Shown: piece by piece, positions 21,592-22,921 of the stretch
Numbering within the stretch: position 1 is the stretch's first letter
How the letters are laid out: each line of letters opens with the position of its first letter
From: Methanomassiliicoccales archaeon UBA147
GTDB taxonomy: Archaea > Thermoplasmatota > Thermoplasmata > SG8-5
NCBI GenBank assembly: GCA_002496385.1
Contig: DAJR01000033.1
Span: forward strand, 1-22,921
Length of the DNA stretch: 22,921 bases
Direction of reading: 5' to 3'
Program-made: the position numbers and the translations under genes
The notes under the pieces: model-generated
Database searches by the model: none
Seen by the model: the letters and a program-made list of their open reading frames with translations, nothing else
Told to the model about the DNA's origin: nothing

Positions 21592-22741
21592 CAATCTCGT
21601 CCAGTTTGTCCATTGCCAGCGCTCTTTTTATCTCGAGGGCGACCCTTCTCCCGGTGCTCATGTTTGTCCGCCACAGCGCGTTTCCGTAGGGGTGGCCCAC
21701 AGCCATGTGGACGTTCGTCCCGCCGCCCACTCTCGGCGCCACATCGTAAATGTAGTATTTCAGGTCCTTGTCAACGCAGGTCTGGAGGCAGAAAGGCCCG
21801 ATTATGCCCGGGGAATAATGCTCCGCGCATGCCTGGACGTATTTCTCGCCAAGCTCGAACGCTCGTTCCAGGAGCGATTCCCTAAGGGTGGCAGAGTTGT
21901 GCCCGCACACCGTGTACTCGGGCGTGCGCTGCTCCCCGACCAGCGCCATCTGCTGGGGCGCAGGAAGGCGGCAATGGCCATCGAGAGAGGTCTCAAAGCG
22001 CCAGTCTATGCCAATTAACTCCAGCTTGCTCATTTTAGGTTCTATGGGCGAGTAGAAGAAGTCGAGATTGAAGACGGGGCCGATGACATACCTCTCGATT
22101 CGGGCAGTGGCTAAATCCTCCTTGTTTATCACCCCGTGCTTCACCATGTCCTTTGATTTATCCTTGTATTCCGCGGGAGTCGAAGCCGTGAAGAATCCCC
22201 TCTCCAGTTTCTTGACCTTGTGATGCAGCTTCACGATGCAGAGGCAGTCGATGTCCTCCGGGGAAGCAATCTTCTCGGGGAATGGCAAACCAGCTTTCTC
22301 CAGCATCCAGTAATAGTCATGTTCCTCGCCCCGCTCCTCGCTGCGGAGCAGGTTCCGGCTGCCGAACATCGGGACCTTGAAGGTATCCTCCACATCGGCA
22401 ATTTTCGAATATGAAGTGAATGAACGATTCGGCACCCAGATGACGTTCTTCTCGATGAGCGATTTCTGGATCTCCGGCTTCATGACATCGTTGTATTTGT
22501 CCAGGACCAGGGCCTCGTCCACCATGCCCCGGACAAGCTTGCCGGCTGAATCCCGCTGTGACCTGAAATAATGATAATATGTCTTCTCGCGGCCCTTCTG
22601 GCACACCGCAAGCGTGGGCAGCCCTTCCTCGGCCGCGCCGTCGCACACGTCCAGCGCGGAGTGGGAGGCTGTCATGCCGATGCGGATCTTCGCTGGGTCG
22701 TAGGCCCTCACTATCTCCTGGATGTCCTTGCGGGGTATCAT
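21584..22741 (-). CDS. purP: FAICAR synthetase PurP (formate-dependent)
   Basis: PurP makes FAICAR from AICAR, formate and ATP, the archaeal route for the ninth step of purine synthesis (ATP-grasp fold, cytosolic). The 385-aa chain starts MIPRKDIQEIVRAYD and shows MTASHSALDVCDGAAEEG, VIWVPNRSFTSY, PMFGSRNLLRSEER, YVIGPVFNLDFFYSP and YDVAPRVGGGTNVHMAVGHPYG, all typical. The length fits the family. A TTG at 22777 would add 12 residues; ATG at 22741 agrees better with the family N-terminus and lies 29 nt from a TATA box. Repeat B2 lies just upstream. Confidence 0.95.
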   Translation of the reverse strand: MIPRKDIQEIVRAYDPAKIRIGMTASHSALDVCDGAAEEGLPTLAVCQKGREKTYYHYFRSQRDSAGKLVRGMVDEALVLDKYNDVMKPEIQKSLIEKNVIWVPNRSFTSYSKIADVEDTFKVPMFGSRNLLRSEERGEEHDYYWMLEKAGLPFPEKIASPEDIDCLCIVKLHHKVKKLERGFFTASTPAEYKDKSKDMVKHGVINKEDLATARIERYVIGPVFNLDFFYSPIEPKMSKLELIGIDWRFETSLDGHCRLPAPQQMALVGEQRTPEYTVCGHNSATLRESLLERAFELGEKYVQACAEHYSPGIIGPFCLQTCVDKDLKYYIYDVAPRVGGGTNVHMAVGHPYGNALWRTNMSTGRRVALEIKRALAMDKLDEIVT

Positions 22742-22766
22742 GCTAATCACGGGGACATGCCTTTGT

Positions 22767-22774
22767 TGTATATT
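22767..22774 (-). promoter_or_regulatory. TATA box for purP
   Basis: GAATATAC on the minus strand is centred about 29 nt upstream of the ATG at 22741, supporting that start and a leaderless mRNA. Confidence 0.5.
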
Positions 22775-22816
22775 CAAATAACGTTTCGAAAAATGTGGCG
22801 GCTGTAAGTGTTCAGT

Positions 22817-22906
22817 ATTCTGAAGTTGCCCGCATTAAATTTTTTATTTTGTAGAATGTAGATTGATGCTCCCAGCTGGCTGTTTTTTCAATTGTTTATT
22901 TAGTGA
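22817..22906 (+). repeat. Dispersed repeat B, copy 2
   Basis: This shares ATTCTGAAGTTGCCC with 14901-14915, then an AT-rich body, GGCTGTTTTTTCAA and TTTAGTGA in the same order as copy 1. It lies upstream of the purP promoter and runs to the window edge. Confidence 0.6.
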
Positions 22907-22921
22907 TAAAGGCCGAGAACC

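Overview
The window reads as a piece of an archaeal chromosome, most likely a Thermoplasmatota-type (Thermoplasmata-like) euryarchaeon; the lineage is an inference. Archaeal marks seen directly are Pelota, PurP, an archaeal-type RqcH, TATA boxes about 26-30 nt upstream of start codons (largely leaderless genes), tRNA genes without encoded CCA, and a tRNA intron bounded by a bulge-helix-bulge motif. The long REC-PAS-DUF835-wHTH protein also fits this group.

Layout. 1-772: two copies of a hairpin-rich repeat (family A). 773-3763 (-): REC-PASx5-DUF835-wHTH regulator, divergent from an unrecognised cysteine-rich protein (3881-5422, +). 5436-7049 (-): a small unknown protein, Pelota and an upstream 38-residue membrane protein. 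7100-7700: a possible structured RNA, an intron-containing tRNA-Arg(GCG) and a 151-bp tandem hairpin repeat (family C). 7791-11217: a zinc-ribbon/HhH/TPR protein convergent with RqcH. 11330-11990: family A copy 3, abutting tRNA-Thr(GGT) and its hairpin-rich 5' flank. 11993-16452: two paralogous KaiC/RadA-like ATPases flank AmrS, ThiL and a GyrI-like protein. 16470-16800: a dense series of hairpins with UNCG loops that looks like a structured RNA. 17079-20246: acylphosphatase with a coiled-coil tail, then a chimeric Ca-binding-repeat/membrane protein whose AT-rich 3' half is tightly coupled to an AT-rich two-TM partner gene. 20282-20780 (-): a broken PD-(D/E)XK-like nuclease. 20930-21591: AbrB/PIN toxin-antitoxin pair with a palindromic operator. 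21584-22741 (-): PurP. Both window ends lie in dispersed repeats.

How the genes relate. Pelota and RqcH both serve ribosome rescue and nascent-chain quality control. ThiL and PurP act in thiamine and purine synthesis, and the same dispersed repeat lies upstream of both promoters. The other housekeeping genes are mostly separate units with their own TATA boxes. The accessory interest lies in the hairpin-repeat families, which keep their stems while arm sequence changes and carry tRNA-Thr 3'-end-like sequence, in the hairpin RNA candidate, and in the chimeric surface/membrane module at 17654-20246.
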